From: Myxococcota bacterium
GTDB taxonomy: Bacteria > Myxococcota_A > Polyangia > JAAYKL01
Assembly (NCBI GenBank): GCA_030065855.1
Contig: JASJCT010000003.1
Coordinates: 1-64,000 of the forward strand
DNA length: 64,000 bases
Direction of reading: 5' to 3'
The translations under genes and the position numbers were made by a program. Under the pieces are notes generated by a model. The model had not been told where the DNA came from, did no database searches, and saw nothing but the letters and a program-made list of their open reading frames with translations. This document shows positions 49,266 through 59,089 of the stretch, one piece after another. How positions within the stretch are numbered: the stretch's first letter is position 1; every line of letters begins with the position of its first letter.

Positions 49266-49739
49266 CTATCGATGACAGGCAACGCACTCGTCTTCTGTCT
49301 CTGCAACTTGTTCACTGTGTTCATTATTGTGGCATGCGTTACAGTTGCTGGTATTGCCCTGTGAACATGGGGAAGCGCCATTGCCACCGTGACAGGTGCC
49401 ACATTCGTAGGTTTTGTCGACCGCTGCATTGATGCCAGCATGACAATCTGAAGCCAGGCAGTTGGCCTGTTTCCATCCCGAGTGCCCAGACGTGGGTTGC
49501 GTTGGGTCTTCTCCCTCCACCATATGCGGTGTGGTATCGCTATCCCCATCAGCATCGCCATCAGCATCACTATCTGAATCGCCGTCTGAGTCACTGTCTA
49601 AATCGCATGGGGCAGTGTAGTAATCTTCGTCTTCCAAGCACCCGCTCGCTCCGTAGGAGAGCGCGAGGGGGGTCAACAGAGACAATAGCAGTGGCGCAGA
49701 GATTCTCGGTATTTGATGTCTTTTAATGATGTTGGTCAT
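49266..49739 (-). CDS. Multihaem c-type cytochrome lipoprotein with acidic linker
   Basis: A 157-residue protein. Signal peptide with lipobox GASGC (Cys about 34), a short (SD)n/(GD)n linker (about 48-70) and a haem domain. Three canonical CxxCH sites (CGTCH, CNACH, CVACH) lie in the last 50 residues; a fourth, CLASDCH, has four residues between the Cys (CX4CH), an unusual spacing known from some multihaem cytochromes. The linker is the same kind as on the surface lipoproteins in this window, which suggests that the cytochrome is lipid-anchored and held away from the membrane. First gene of the redox operon (49739 to 45543) and divergent from frdCAB. Confidence 0.88.
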   Translation of the reverse strand: MTNIIKRHQIPRISAPLLLSLLTPLALSYGASGCLEDEDYYTAPCDLDSDSDGDSDSDADGDADGDSDTTPHMVEGEDPTQPTSGHSGWKQANCLASDCHAGINAAVDKTYECGTCHGGNGASPCSQGNTSNCNACHNNEHSEQVAETEDECVACHR

Positions 49740-50060
49740 ATTTACCTACCAAAATCTGGCATTTTAGAATACCAAATTGAGCCCTTACTGAACATACAAA
49801 AGAGAATTTAGTGGTATTTTTCTCAATTTACAGATTATGGTCATTTTTGAAGCTAGCGCTGATACACCTCGGCTTTTCATTCGTTTCTACTTATAATAAG
49901 TAGCTCCAAGGCGGCGATCCCTTCGCTTTTTTTTGCTAGTGCCACTGCGAGATGCATCCGGGTCAAATTAATGGTCAATCCTAAAAAAATACAGTTGCGT
50001 TAACCGCCGTTTAGAGAGATGAAGGTAGTTGAGTTGGAGCTTGTTGATGAGGAGTCTTGA
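49740..50060. promoter_or_regulatory. Divergent promoter region between cytochrome operon and frdCAB
   Basis: A 321-base AT-rich stretch without a plausible gene. At 49887-49903 there is a perfect palindrome CTACTTATAATAAGTAG (8-base arms, one central base), a candidate operator. GAGGAG at about 50048-50053 is the frdC ribosome-binding site. Promoter elements cannot be assigned with confidence. Confidence 0.5.
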
Positions 50061-50735
50061 ATGACTACAGCTGTGCTTGGGTTTTATCGCACTGTCATTG
50101 GCAAAAAGGTGGTGATGGCCGCAACCGGAGCCATCGTGGTTGGATTTGTTTTGGCCCACATGGTCGGGAACCTACAAATCTTCTTAGGTCCTGAAAAAAT
50201 CAACGGATATGCCCAATTTTTGAAAAGCCTGGGCGGCGGTCTATGGCTTTTCCGGGGTGTCATCCTGATCTCGGCTGTCTGGCATATCATCGCCGCCACC
50301 CAGGTGACCCTCACGAGTCTGGCTGCTCGGCCAAAGCGCTATAGGGTTCAGCGGTATGTCGAAACCACCTATGCTGCGAGAACCATGAGATGGGGTGGCC
50401 CGATCCTCGGTCTCTTTGTCTTATATCATCTATTTCATTTAACATGGGGGACTGTCCATCCAGCGGGCCCTGCGTTTGATGCAACTGATGTCTATAACAA
50501 TGTTGTGACCGGATTTCAGGTGGCATGGGTCGCAGGTGTGTACATCGTCGCCAACCTGTTTTTAGGACTCCATCTCCTGCACGGCGTGTGGAGCGCATTT
50601 CAAACAGTAGGTGCCAACCATCCCAAATGGAATCAGTGGCGAGGCGGTGTTGCTGCCATTATCGCGGCCGTCATCACCCTGGGCAATATCTCCATCCCAA
50701 CAGCGGTTCTCATCGGGTACTTACAGCCCTGTTGA
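50061..50735 (+). CDS. frdC: Fumarate reductase/succinate dehydrogenase cytochrome b subunit
   Basis: A 224-residue membrane anchor of the type B (b558) family with five helices and two haems b. Conserved His residues lie in [44 protein letters not shown] and [17 protein letters not shown] lies seven bases before ATG 50061. The order frdC-frdA-frdB and the subunit sizes match the bifunctional FrdCAB of Geobacter, which carries out both fumarate reduction and succinate oxidation with menaquinone; direction here is not determinable. Confidence 0.92.
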   Translation: MTTAVLGFYRTVIGKKVVMAATGAIVVGFVLAHMVGNLQIFLGPEKINGYAQFLKSLGGGLWLFRGVILISAVWHIIAATQVTLTSLAARPKRYRVQRYVETTYAARTMRWGGPILGLFVLYHLFHLTWGTVHPAGPAFDATDVYNNVVTGFQVAWVAGVYIVANLFLGLHLLHGVWSAFQTVGANHPKWNQWRGGVAAIIAAVITLGNISIPTAVLIGYLQPC

Positions 50736-50755
50736 TACAAAAAGGAGCGCGCACC

Positions 50756-52669
50756 GTGGAGCTCAATCCCAACATCCCTGAGGGGCCGATAGAGGCCAAA
50801 TGGACAACCCATCGGTTCAAAATGAAACTGGTCAATCCAGCGGCCAAGCGTCGGTTTCACGTGATCGTGGTCGGCACTGGGCTGGCCGGTGCATCTGCCT
50901 CGGCGTCACTGGCGGGTCTGGGGTACGATGTGTCTGCGTTTTGTTACCAGGACAGCCCGAGGCGGGCCCATAGCATCGCAGCCCAAGGCGGGATCAACGC
51001 GGCCAAAAACTACCAAAGCGATGGCGATAGTGTCCTGAGGCTGTTTTACGACACGGTAAAAGGCGGGGATTACCGGTCCCGAGAGGCCAACGTATACCGA
51101 CTGGCAGAAGTGAGCAACGCCATTATCGACCACTGCGTGGCCCTTGGCGTGCCTTTTGCCAGGGAGTACGGCGGCACCTTGGCCAACCGATCCTTTGGCG
51201 GCGCCCAGGTCTCCCGCACCTTTTATGCTCGGGGCCAAACCGGCCAGCAGCTGTTGCTCGGTGCGTACGGCGCCCTGTCCCGTCAGATCGGCCAGGGCAA
51301 GGTGAAAATGTATCCCAGGCACGAGATGCTCGATCTGGTGGTCGCGGAAAATCGAACCCGGGGCATCATCGCCCGCAATATGGTCACCGGCGAGATAAGC
51401 GCCTATGCAGCAGACGCGGTGGTCCTGGCTACCGGTGGTTACGGCAACGTGTTTTTCCTCTCCACCAATGCCAAGGGATGCAATGTGACCGCAGCCTGGC
51501 GCGCCCACAAGCGGGGCGCCCTGTTTGCCAATCCGTGTTTTACCCAAATCCACCCCACCTGTATTCCGGTCTCGGGCGACCACCAGTCCAAGTTGACCCT
51601 AATGAGTGAATCCCTGCGCAATGACGGCCGCATCTGGGTGCCGGAAAAAAAGGGCGATGCTCGGCCGCCAAACCAGATCCCAGAATCTGACCGAGACTAC
51701 TACCTGGAGCGCCGGTATCCGGCGTTCGGCAACCTGGTGCCGCGGGATGTGGCCTCCAGAGCTGCCAAGGCCGTGTGCGACGAGGGCCGGGGCGTGGGTC
51801 CCTCTGGGCTCGGCGTGTATTTGGATTTTAGCGAGGCCATTGATCGGCTGGGGCAAGGCACGGTCCGAGAGAAGTACGGCAACCTGTTTCACATGTACCA
51901 GAAGATTACCGCGGAAAATCCATATGACGTGCCCATGCGGATCTTTCCAGCCGTGCACTACACCATGGGTGGGGTATGGGTGGACTACAATCTCATGTCG
52001 ACCTTGCCGGGGCTGTTTGTCCTTGGCGAAGCCAATTTCTCGGACCACGGGGCCAATCGCCTCGGTGCCAGTGCCCTGATGCAGGGACTTGCCGACGGCT
52101 ATTTTATTATTCCCTACACCATCGGGGACTATCTGGCCCAGGCTGGCAAAAACGATATGGACGCTACCCATACTGAATTCTCAGGCACCCGTGAGAGCGT
52201 GATGTCCCGCGTCAATAAGCTGCTCAGCATCCGCGGCGACCGCACCCCTGACTCATTTCACAAGGAGCTCGGACAGCTGATGTGGGATCACTGCGGCATG
52301 GCGCGGGATGAGGCCGGCCTGAGCAAAGCGCTCGAAGCGATTCCGAAAATTCGCGACGAATTCTGGCAAAATTTAAAGGTCGTAGGAGAGGCAGCATCCA
52401 TCAATCAGACCCTAGAAAAAGCAGGGCGGGTAGCGGATTTCCTGGAGTTTGCCGAACTGATGGTACGAGACGCCCGCCATCGCACTGAATCGTGCGGAGG
52501 CCACTTCCGGACCGAGGCACAGACCGAAGACGGGGAAGCCCTGCGGGATGACGCACAGTTTTCCTACGTGGGCGCCTGGGAGTACCAGGGCCAAGTGGGA
52601 CAGTGGGACCTGCACAAAGAACCGCTCACCTTCGAGCATGTCAAGCCCAGCACCAGGAGTTATAAATAA
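50756..52669 (+). CDS. frdA: Fumarate reductase/succinate dehydrogenase flavoprotein subunit
   Basis: A 637-residue protein. GTG 50756 is chosen because AAAGGAG precedes it by eight bases; the frame continues upstream into frdC. Motifs: FAD Rossmann [19 protein letters not shown], the flavinylation His in [14 protein letters not shown], the active-site region [25 protein letters not shown] and [21 protein letters not shown]. It interconverts fumarate and succinate at the cytoplasmic face. It overlaps frdB by one base (TAATG). Confidence 0.94.
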   Translation: MELNPNIPEGPIEAKWTTHRFKMKLVNPAAKRRFHVIVVGTGLAGASASASLAGLGYDVSAFCYQDSPRRAHSIAAQGGINAAKNYQSDGDSVLRLFYDTVKGGDYRSREANVYRLAEVSNAIIDHCVALGVPFAREYGGTLANRSFGGAQVSRTFYARGQTGQQLLLGAYGALSRQIGQGKVKMYPRHEMLDLVVAENRTRGIIARNMVTGEISAYAADAVVLATGGYGNVFFLSTNAKGCNVTAAWRAHKRGALFANPCFTQIHPTCIPVSGDHQSKLTLMSESLRNDGRIWVPEKKGDARPPNQIPESDRDYYLERRYPAFGNLVPRDVASRAAKAVCDEGRGVGPSGLGVYLDFSEAIDRLGQGTVREKYGNLFHMYQKITAENPYDVPMRIFPAVHYTMGGVWVDYNLMSTLPGLFVLGEANFSDHGANRLGASALMQGLADGYFIIPYTIGDYLAQAGKNDMDATHTEFSGTRESVMSRVNKLLSIRGDRTPDSFHKELGQLMWDHCGMARDEAGLSKALEAIPKIRDEFWQNLKVVGEAASINQTLEKAGRVADFLEFAELMVRDARHRTESCGGHFRTEAQTEDGEALRDDAQFSYVGAWEYQGQVGQWDLHKEPLTFEHVKPSTRSYK

Positions 52670-53412
52670 TGAACTTCGCACTCGAGATATGGCGCCAGCC
52701 AAACGCTGACCAACCCGGGCACTTTGCCTCGTACCGGGTCGAGGATATCAGCCCGGACACGTCGTTTTTAGAGATGATCGATATTTTGAACGAGCGGCTC
52801 CTCGAAGAGGGGGCTGAACCGATCGCCTTTGACCACGATTGCCGGGAGGGTATCTGCGGGACCTGCGGATGCGTGGTAAACGGGTTTGCCCACGGCCACG
52901 AACCCGGCACCACCCTGTGCCAGCTCCACATGCGCAGCTTTAAGGACGGGGAGACCATCATCATCGAGCCCTGGCGGTCAAAGGCCTTTCCCGTGCTTAA
53001 AGACTTGGTAGTCAATCGCGATGCATTTGATCGGGTTATCCAGTCCGGCGGATTCATCGCGGTGGGCGCGGGCAGCGCACATGATGCCAATGCCATCCCA
53101 ATTTCAAAAGACGCCGCTGATCTGGCCATGGACGCCGCAGCCTGTATTGGATGCGGCGCGTGCGTGGCCGCATGTCCCAATGCTTCGGCCATGTTGTTTA
53201 CCGCGGCAAAGGTATCCCAACTCGCCTTACTACCCCAAGGCCAGCCAGAGCGCACCGACCGGGTCAAACAAATGGTCACGGCAATGGATACGGCTGGATT
53301 TGGCGCTTGTACCAATCACCGGGAGTGCGAAGCTGCCTGTCCCAAAGAGATAAAGACCGACTTCATCGCCAAGCTCAACCGGGAGCTGTTGCGCGCTGCC
53401 CTGCGCAAGTAA
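52669..53412 (+). CDS. frdB: Fumarate reductase/succinate dehydrogenase iron-sulfur subunit
   Basis: A 247-residue protein. N-terminal 2Fe-2S plant-type ferredoxin domain ([16 protein letters not shown] ... TLCQLHM), then clusters [13 protein letters not shown] and [15 protein letters not shown] for the 4Fe-4S and 3Fe-4S centres. It links the FAD of FrdA with the haems of FrdC. Its length and Cys spacing are normal. It is the last gene of the operon; an Rrf2 regulator follows after 79 bases. Confidence 0.94.
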   Translation: MNFALEIWRQPNADQPGHFASYRVEDISPDTSFLEMIDILNERLLEEGAEPIAFDHDCREGICGTCGCVVNGFAHGHEPGTTLCQLHMRSFKDGETIIIEPWRSKAFPVLKDLVVNRDAFDRVIQSGGFIAVGAGSAHDANAIPISKDAADLAMDAAACIGCGACVAACPNASAMLFTAAKVSQLALLPQGQPERTDRVKQMVTAMDTAGFGACTNHRECEAACPKEIKTDFIAKLNRELLRAALRK

Positions 53413-53449
53413 CCCCAAGGAAACCGCGGATTATCTCATTTCCCTACTA

Positions 53450-53491
53450 AATACTTGAATAAAAAGTTCAACATCATACAGTCTAAGTATT
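53450..53491. promoter_or_regulatory. Inverted AATACTT/AAGTATT pair upstream of the Rrf2 gene
   Basis: AATACTT (53450-53456) and AAGTATT (53485-53491) are inverted and the second abuts the ATG. No Shine-Dalgarno is evident. AAGTATTAT recurs at 53997-54005 upstream of the CBS gene. Possibly an autoregulatory Rrf2 site. Confidence 0.35.
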
Positions 53492-53929
53492 ATGAAGATC
53501 ACAAGACTCGAGCAACAAGCGGTCCGGTTGGCACTCTGTTTGGCAGAAAAAGAATCGATGACCCTTCCCGAGCTATCTGAAAAAGAACATCTGACCGAAG
53601 CACTGGTGGCAAAAGTCATGGGAAAATTGCGCCGGGGGGGCGTGGTTATCGCAATCCGCGGACGTGTGGGGGGGTATCGCCTGACAGCACCACCCGAGGC
53701 CATTTCTATCGCCGCTGTCTGGCGCGCATTGGGGCGTCCGCTGTTGCATGGGTGCTTTAATAGCGGAGATGAAACCGCCGTAAATCCGTGCCACCGAGTG
53801 GCTGATTGCAGTTTGAGACCCGTGTGGCAGTATCTGGAAACAAGGGTTACCAGCGTCCTCGATCACCTGACCCTCGCTGACCTGCTGGAAAGAGAAAAAA
53901 ACGTGCGATCGAAAATCGGCGCGCCTTAA
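53492..53929 (+). CDS. Rrf2-family transcriptional regulator near frdCAB
   Basis: A 145-residue protein. Winged helix (MKITRLEQQAVRLALCLAEKE, LTEALVAKVMGKLRRGGVVIAIRGRVGGYRL) and a Cys trio in HGCFNSGDETAVNPCHRVADCSL, consistent with binding an iron-sulfur cluster. The second helix lacks the usual small residues of IscR, so it is not called IscR. Its place between frdB and a CBS-domain gene suggests redox or iron-sulfur-dependent control of the respiratory genes, which is inference. Confidence 0.87.
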   Translation: MKITRLEQQAVRLALCLAEKESMTLPELSEKEHLTEALVAKVMGKLRRGGVVIAIRGRVGGYRLTAPPEAISIAAVWRALGRPLLHGCFNSGDETAVNPCHRVADCSLRPVWQYLETRVTSVLDHLTLADLLEREKNVRSKIGAP

Positions 53930-53982
53930 AGCTGCAGCCGGAGTTTCTCCTCGTATTCAAGTGAAAAAGTTAGGCTTTTAAT

Positions 53983-54000
53983 CTTTACAATACAGTAAAG
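53983..54000. promoter_or_regulatory. Inverted repeat CTTTAC-N6-GTAAAG upstream of the CBS gene
   Basis: CTTTACAATACAGTAAAG is followed at once by TATTATTACATTAAAC, an AT-rich promoter-like stretch. Candidate operator; no factor is assigned. Confidence 0.4.
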
Positions 54001-54075
54001 TATTATTACATTAAACTGAGCTTAACACGCTTGAAAACATGCTTAGACAGCCAATAGGAGGAGAGGAGCAGCACA

Positions 54076-54555
54076 ATGGAAAGAATTCTCGCAAAAGATA
54101 TTATGGTTTCAAAGGTCATTACCTTGAATCCGAGCACTTGGGTTTTTGATGCCATCGAGACCCTGCTTCGGCACAACATATCAGGGGCACCCATTCTGGA
54201 CGAGGATGGGCATTTTCTCGGCATATTCTCTGAAAAAAGCAGTATGCAGGCACTGCTTACCGGTACGTATCACGAACTTCCAGGCGGTCAGGTGTCCGCA
54301 TATGCAGTGACAGATCCACAGACGATCACCGAGCATACCGACATCTATGAAATTGCCCGGATATTCTCAACCACCCCTATACGACGATTGCCAGTGCTTC
54401 GAGATGGCAAACTCGTCGGCCAGGTAAGTCGACGGGATGTACTTCGCGCATCGAGTGACCACGCAGCTGGCCTGAGCATGCGACCACCCGCACACCCAAG
54501 GCCCTTGTATTTGAGTGCCGTCAACGAGTCCCCAGACGCCTATCCCATCAACTGA
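54076..54555 (+). CDS. CBS-domain pair protein
   Basis: A 159-residue protein consisting of two CBS domains (AKDIMVSKVITLNPSTWVFDAIETLLRHNISGAPILDEDGHFLGIFSEKS and the second with ITEHTDIYEIARIFSTTPIRRLPVLRDGKLVGQVSRRDVLRA), plus a short Pro/His tail. Such pairs bind adenine nucleotides and act as energy sensors for partner proteins. A strong GGAGGAGAGGAG stands before ATG 54076. No obvious partner is fused or adjacent apart from the Rrf2/frd genes. Confidence 0.9.
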   Translation: MERILAKDIMVSKVITLNPSTWVFDAIETLLRHNISGAPILDEDGHFLGIFSEKSSMQALLTGTYHELPGGQVSAYAVTDPQTITEHTDIYEIARIFSTTPIRRLPVLRDGKLVGQVSRRDVLRASSDHAAGLSMRPPAHPRPLYLSAVNESPDAYPIN

Positions 54556-54629
54556 GTCATCCGGGTCGTTCCGACACTGGTGATAGAAGTTGGAACCAGA
54601 ATAAATAGCGAGCAGAGCAATCTTTGGAT

Positions 54630-55838
54630 ATGAGAGTAGATATGATGAGAGTACCGATCCGACAACGGGATACTGGTGTACGGTTTGCCAATAGCATTGG
54701 TGCAGTCGTTTTGGTAGCACTACTCGGACCAGCACCAGTGGCCGCAGGCGAATTGCAGTCCGGGTTTTCGTTTTTAGGGGCTGGCGAGCTGTGGTTTCAT
54801 CCCGAGCTTGGCGGGCACGGTATTGGCCTTGTTGCCTTTGATCTCAAAGGACTGCCTAGGTCGGCCCACTTCAGTATTGTTTTAAATACAGATACCTTGA
54901 CCGTTCATTACGATCGGGTGCGCTTTGCAGGCGGCCGCATTGAAATCGGCGCTGAAGTGTCTGGAGAGGCTCGCTTTGCCGGGTTGCTGCCAGACTACTA
55001 CCGGGACAACCGCCTGGATTCGGCTCGGGGGTTCTGGGCGAGCTATCTCAAGGCACAAGTATATGCCAAGCTGAACCTGCCAAAAAACAACTTTGTCTCG
55101 CTCAAGGGCGATGCGCGCCGCTGGTTCTTTTCCCGCAGCGATGATACGGACAACGCACTGATCCTGCCGGCAGAAGCTTGGGTGTTCGAACCCAGATTGA
55201 GCTATACCCTGTGGCACATCAAGCCAGATAAGTCGCTTTGGGAACGTCATCGCCTGTTCAGTCGAATTCGGGGCATTGCACTGGGGGTGATCCTGGGAGC
55301 GGATTTTCGATCCCAAGTCCATCCATGGGGTGCCCGGGATAGCGCAGTGTTCAATCCCATCGATCCCCGCAACGATCCGAGCCAGATCATACCAATCGCT
55401 TATCAGTGGCTAAAGGTAGGGTGGCAAATGCACGACCAGGTGCGGACCCAGATATCGCAAGCCACGATCTGGGGAGCTGGCGGCGACGATTTGACCCGCG
55501 TGCGGGTGGGGGGTCTCAACCCATATGTAGTACCAATTGCAGGAGCGCCTTGGGCAGCTCACCTGTCTGAAGTCGTGGTCTCCCTGGACTGGAGCTGGCA
55601 CATTCGCGTGGGTCAAACCCTGGAGACTGGTGTCCTCTTTAACGGTGCATTCATAGAAGACAAAAATAGGGTGGGTAACAGCAATACCTTAGACCCGATT
55701 GCGGGTATCGGACTGTTTGTGGATTGGCCCCTGGGCCATTGGCAGATCGATGGACGGGCAGGGTGGTCCCCTTCATTTGAGGGCGCTGGCAAAGCGGGCA
55801 GCTTTGCGGCCTTGGTATCGCTTGGCTTCACGAGATAA
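54630..55838 (+). CDS. Probable outer-membrane or exported beta-rich protein
   Basis: About 402 residues. The signal peptide is preceded by a basic n-region (MRVDMMRVPIRQRDTGVRFANSIGAVVLVALLGPAPVAAG). The mature part alternates polar and aromatic residues in a strand-like pattern (GAGELWFHPELGGHGIGLVAF, HFSIVLNTDTLTVHYDRV, QIDGRAGWSPSFEGAGKAG) and ends in FAALVSLGFTR, compatible with a barrel though without a terminal aromatic. The start could be ATG 54630 or 54642 (or TTG 54624). No family was recognised. Confidence 0.65.
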   Translation: MRVDMMRVPIRQRDTGVRFANSIGAVVLVALLGPAPVAAGELQSGFSFLGAGELWFHPELGGHGIGLVAFDLKGLPRSAHFSIVLNTDTLTVHYDRVRFAGGRIEIGAEVSGEARFAGLLPDYYRDNRLDSARGFWASYLKAQVYAKLNLPKNNFVSLKGDARRWFFSRSDDTDNALILPAEAWVFEPRLSYTLWHIKPDKSLWERHRLFSRIRGIALGVILGADFRSQVHPWGARDSAVFNPIDPRNDPSQIIPIAYQWLKVGWQMHDQVRTQISQATIWGAGGDDLTRVRVGGLNPYVVPIAGAPWAAHLSEVVVSLDWSWHIRVGQTLETGVLFNGAFIEDKNRVGNSNTLDPIAGIGLFVDWPLGHWQIDGRAGWSPSFEGAGKAGSFAALVSLGFTR

Positions 55839-55874
55839 GGGGCTTAACCCGACCTAATTTTTGGTTGTCAGCTA

Positions 55875-58800
55875 CTAAACGCCACCATCTCCACAGCTCG
55901 TCACGAGGTCGCATTCAGGTGGCACCTGCTCGTCTCCATCGACATTGATGCTCACTTCGGCACAGCAGTGCCCATCATCGTAGTCAACTCGGATACAGTA
56001 TTGGCCGATACTACCGGTGATGGGTAGTAGGCCCTCATTTCCGATTCGCTCAAAGCGATCTGATTGCCAGGTGAACGTTCCGTCATATCTGGCGTGCTCG
56101 TGTACGCGCAATATTTCCTCGTGATCGTCACCATAGACCTGGCCAGAAATTGTATCGATTTGGACATTTTCATCCATAAAAACATACGCGCTTACGTTGC
56201 TTTCATATAAGCCCCCGCCGCCAATTCCCCCTGTCGGGTCTGAGACAAATAGTTTGTAGAACGCACGATCGTCAGGTATTCCCGGATCTGCTTGCACGCG
56301 AAACAAGTCGTCCTTAGCATCTCCTGCAAAGTTGCCAACGATAGTACGCAGCGTGCCGTTTGCTTTATAGAAAATGAAGCTCGGTACATCCATGAGCCGG
56401 AAGCCGTTCACACAAGGAGGGGTACCCCCTTCAGGCGGACAGGTATCATCGGCAATAAAAAGCAGATTGTAATCTGGGTCTTCATGGACGCGAAGCAAAT
56501 CCGAGTGTGCGTCACCGGCGAAATCTCCTAACAAAGTGGTGACAGGGCTTGAACCAGCGGTGAAATAGTAGGGAGGAAGGGGGGTAATATTAGCGATCGT
56601 TAGATGGGGGCCTTCACCGGTAAACCGAAACATCCGATGCATGTGCTTAAGGTGGTACAAGCGCACGAGCTCTTGCCTATCATCGCCGGTAAAGTTTGCG
56701 ATGACAGGACGAACACCACCGTTGCTGTTGTAGAGCTGGTAACCAATGCCAAACGCTCTCACGTAAGTATTGCCGTCCCACCTCATAATGTCGTTGGTGT
56801 TAGTGCCCGATTCCATTCGTACGAGCTCGGCCTTACCGTCTGAATCGAATTGGCCTGGGAGCGTAAGTACACTCTTATCGGCTTTGTGAAAGGATTCACC
56901 TCCAAGCCCAACACTGCGGGGAAAATGGGCTGACTCACCGGTGTAATTGTCGGTGAGGAATACACGGTTGAAGGTGGGATTGTCATGGAACCGGAGCAGG
57001 TCGTCCCGACCATCTCCGTCCACATCAGCAGAAATCGTTCGAACGATGTTATCGGCGAACAGAACGTACGTCGGTGCGGCGCCCTCGACCTCTACGAAAC
57101 CTGGATGGGGCGCTTCCAAATGCTCTGAAAGAGGTGCGGCGACATACAATTGGTTGAACGTCCGATCGGCGTAGGCCTTGACAAAATCCAAGTGCCCATC
57201 TCCGTTGTAATCTCCCGGGATATAGATGAATTCATTGCGTCCAGCGAACCCCCTCGCCAGTAATGGCGTATCGAGGGTACGCTTGACCTCGAATACCCCA
57301 GTGCGCTCACCAATCCGCGGTTTACCGGCGTAGATGTAGATACGCTGGTAACCGTCCTGTACGACGCTCGCGCCGGGATGGAAACCGTCCGCGAATTCAA
57401 CCATCATTCTGTCATCACGTTGCAGCAACGTCGCCTCAAACTGCCATTCGGCCCCAATTGAGGACAACAATTCACTGGGCTCAATACTCCACAGGTTGAG
57501 GCTCATTCCGCCAATACTGTCTTCAGACCCTGCACCACCACCATTGCGATTGGTGACGACAGCCTCAATCCTCTCTGTCTGGGGATTGAAGATGATATCG
57601 CTCGTATCGAGGGCCCAAAACGAGTTTCCAATCGCCTCGCCGGTGGCATCGACGGATTGATCGAACGTCGCAGTAATGTTCGATGAACCGTGGGTAAGGT
57701 CCAGGGTTGTGGCGGCACTACCCTTGGCATCGATTGTCCAATCATCGATCCCCTCTATGCATTCGGGGTTCAGTATTTTTTCAGCGAGCTTTGCTGCATC
57801 AAACGAGATGACGCCATACCAGACCCGATTCAGTTCACTATTGACATAGCTGCAGTCGTGGTTTCGCGTGAGTAGCACCACGCGGTCAGGATTTGCACCC
57901 TGCCCGGGTACATATAGCGCCGTTGGTTCTTGAGGCCGCACTGTACTATCCAAATCCAACCGCCATTCGTTCCACGTTCGGCCGGCATCTAATGATGTCA
58001 GGATATGGAGCGTAGAAGGTGGGAAGGCCTTGTCTGAACGGTTCACCGGAGTGCCACCCACCAAGGTACACGGCTGAATTAGAGATTCAGGCGTGGCTGG
58101 CGCCTCTGCACCGCTTTGTTCAAGGATCGGTGATCGGTTGCCAAATGCCATCAGCAGGGTGCCGTTGCCGCAACTTGAGCGACACGTTGGAAGTGGTATT
58201 TCGATAATACGAGGACCCAAGTTGATCGACTTGAGTGCTTCAGGGGTTTCCGGAGCAAAATTGTTGTGCCGGGCAATGCTGCTCCGCTGTGGTGTCCATT
58301 CCCGTGTGACTGCTGACCAACGCCGCTGTGCAAATTCGGTCAACAAAACCACGCCCTCGTCAGGGGGATTCGAGGTTGGTTCTGAGTACGCGCCAATCGC
58401 GTGTCCAAAGCTAAGGCCTGCTGCAGGGTCTCTTGGACTGTTTCTGCACACGTGCACCAAGCCGCTGCTATCTTCCACAATAGGCGCATAGGTTAGAAAC
58501 TGAATATCCCACGCCCGGCCACTATCACTGGAATGGGCTAGATATTCCCCGCTATAATGATCGAAACGTACGCCAGGGAGCCCAGCGGATCCATTGGCAT
58601 ATCCTTTGTGATGTGAGCGCTTTTTATGAAACATAACAAAGATGTCTTCATTTAGATTTTCTGCTACTGGCCATCCGAAGTGCTGGTTGAATCCAGTCGG
58701 CTCAGGTGCTTCCACCGTCGCAATTTCGAGCAGTCCCTTTCGCAACGGAGCCATCTCCTGGTAATTGAACCCGAAAAATGAAACACTACTATCGTTCCTT

Positions 58801-58928
58801 AGCTCATGTTGTACCTCGTCTAGGGTTTCGATTTTGGTGTCCTGTTTTGTTTCAAAGCAGCCAATCGTAGTCGTGGTTAGGAGGTTGATTAAAACGATTG
58901 CTGATATTTTCTTGATCTTGTAACTCAT
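55875..58928 (-). CDS. Large lipoprotein: sialidase-like (BNR) region plus FG-GAP/VCBS-like repeats
   Basis: A 1017-residue protein. Signal with lipobox TIGC (Cys 24) and a strong GGGAGG site eight bases before the ATG. The N-terminal half contains Asp-box-like turns (SSDSGRAWDIQF, SLDAGRTWNEWRL) in a sialidase/BNR-type propeller. The second half has about seven calcium-loop repeats of FG-GAP/VCBS type (GDYNGDGHLDFVKAY, ADVDGDGRDDLLRF, GQFDSDGKAELVRM, GDFAGDAHSDLLRV, GNFAGDAKDDLFRV and others). The C-terminus is Cys-rich (CIRVDYDDGHCCAEV...CDLVTSCGDGGV). Probably surface attached, perhaps a glycan-binding or glycoside-hydrolysing protein; the catalytic residues could not be confirmed. Confidence 0.82.
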   Translation of the reverse strand: MSYKIKKISAIVLINLLTTTTIGCFETKQDTKIETLDEVQHELRNDSSVSFFGFNYQEMAPLRKGLLEIATVEAPEPTGFNQHFGWPVAENLNEDIFVMFHKKRSHHKGYANGSAGLPGVRFDHYSGEYLAHSSDSGRAWDIQFLTYAPIVEDSSGLVHVCRNSPRDPAAGLSFGHAIGAYSEPTSNPPDEGVVLLTEFAQRRWSAVTREWTPQRSSIARHNNFAPETPEALKSINLGPRIIEIPLPTCRSSCGNGTLLMAFGNRSPILEQSGAEAPATPESLIQPCTLVGGTPVNRSDKAFPPSTLHILTSLDAGRTWNEWRLDLDSTVRPQEPTALYVPGQGANPDRVVLLTRNHDCSYVNSELNRVWYGVISFDAAKLAEKILNPECIEGIDDWTIDAKGSAATTLDLTHGSSNITATFDQSVDATGEAIGNSFWALDTSDIIFNPQTERIEAVVTNRNGGGAGSEDSIGGMSLNLWSIEPSELLSSIGAEWQFEATLLQRDDRMMVEFADGFHPGASVVQDGYQRIYIYAGKPRIGERTGVFEVKRTLDTPLLARGFAGRNEFIYIPGDYNGDGHLDFVKAYADRTFNQLYVAAPLSEHLEAPHPGFVEVEGAAPTYVLFADNIVRTISADVDGDGRDDLLRFHDNPTFNRVFLTDNYTGESAHFPRSVGLGGESFHKADKSVLTLPGQFDSDGKAELVRMESGTNTNDIMRWDGNTYVRAFGIGYQLYNSNGGVRPVIANFTGDDRQELVRLYHLKHMHRMFRFTGEGPHLTIANITPLPPYYFTAGSSPVTTLLGDFAGDAHSDLLRVHEDPDYNLLFIADDTCPPEGGTPPCVNGFRLMDVPSFIFYKANGTLRTIVGNFAGDAKDDLFRVQADPGIPDDRAFYKLFVSDPTGGIGGGGLYESNVSAYVFMDENVQIDTISGQVYGDDHEEILRVHEHARYDGTFTWQSDRFERIGNEGLLPITGSIGQYCIRVDYDDGHCCAEVSINVDGDEQVPPECDLVTSCGDGGV

Positions 58929-59089
58929 TTGTTTAACCTCCCTGGTTTTTTGAATATGTTCCCTTTAGATACCAAAAATTTTAGTACTAAATTGAATTAT
59001 ACCCAAAAAGTCCCCCAATAAAATATAAATCTATGCATATTGGGAATGGGTAACCAGAGGCTATACAACGGCTCGATGGCGGAGGCCGA

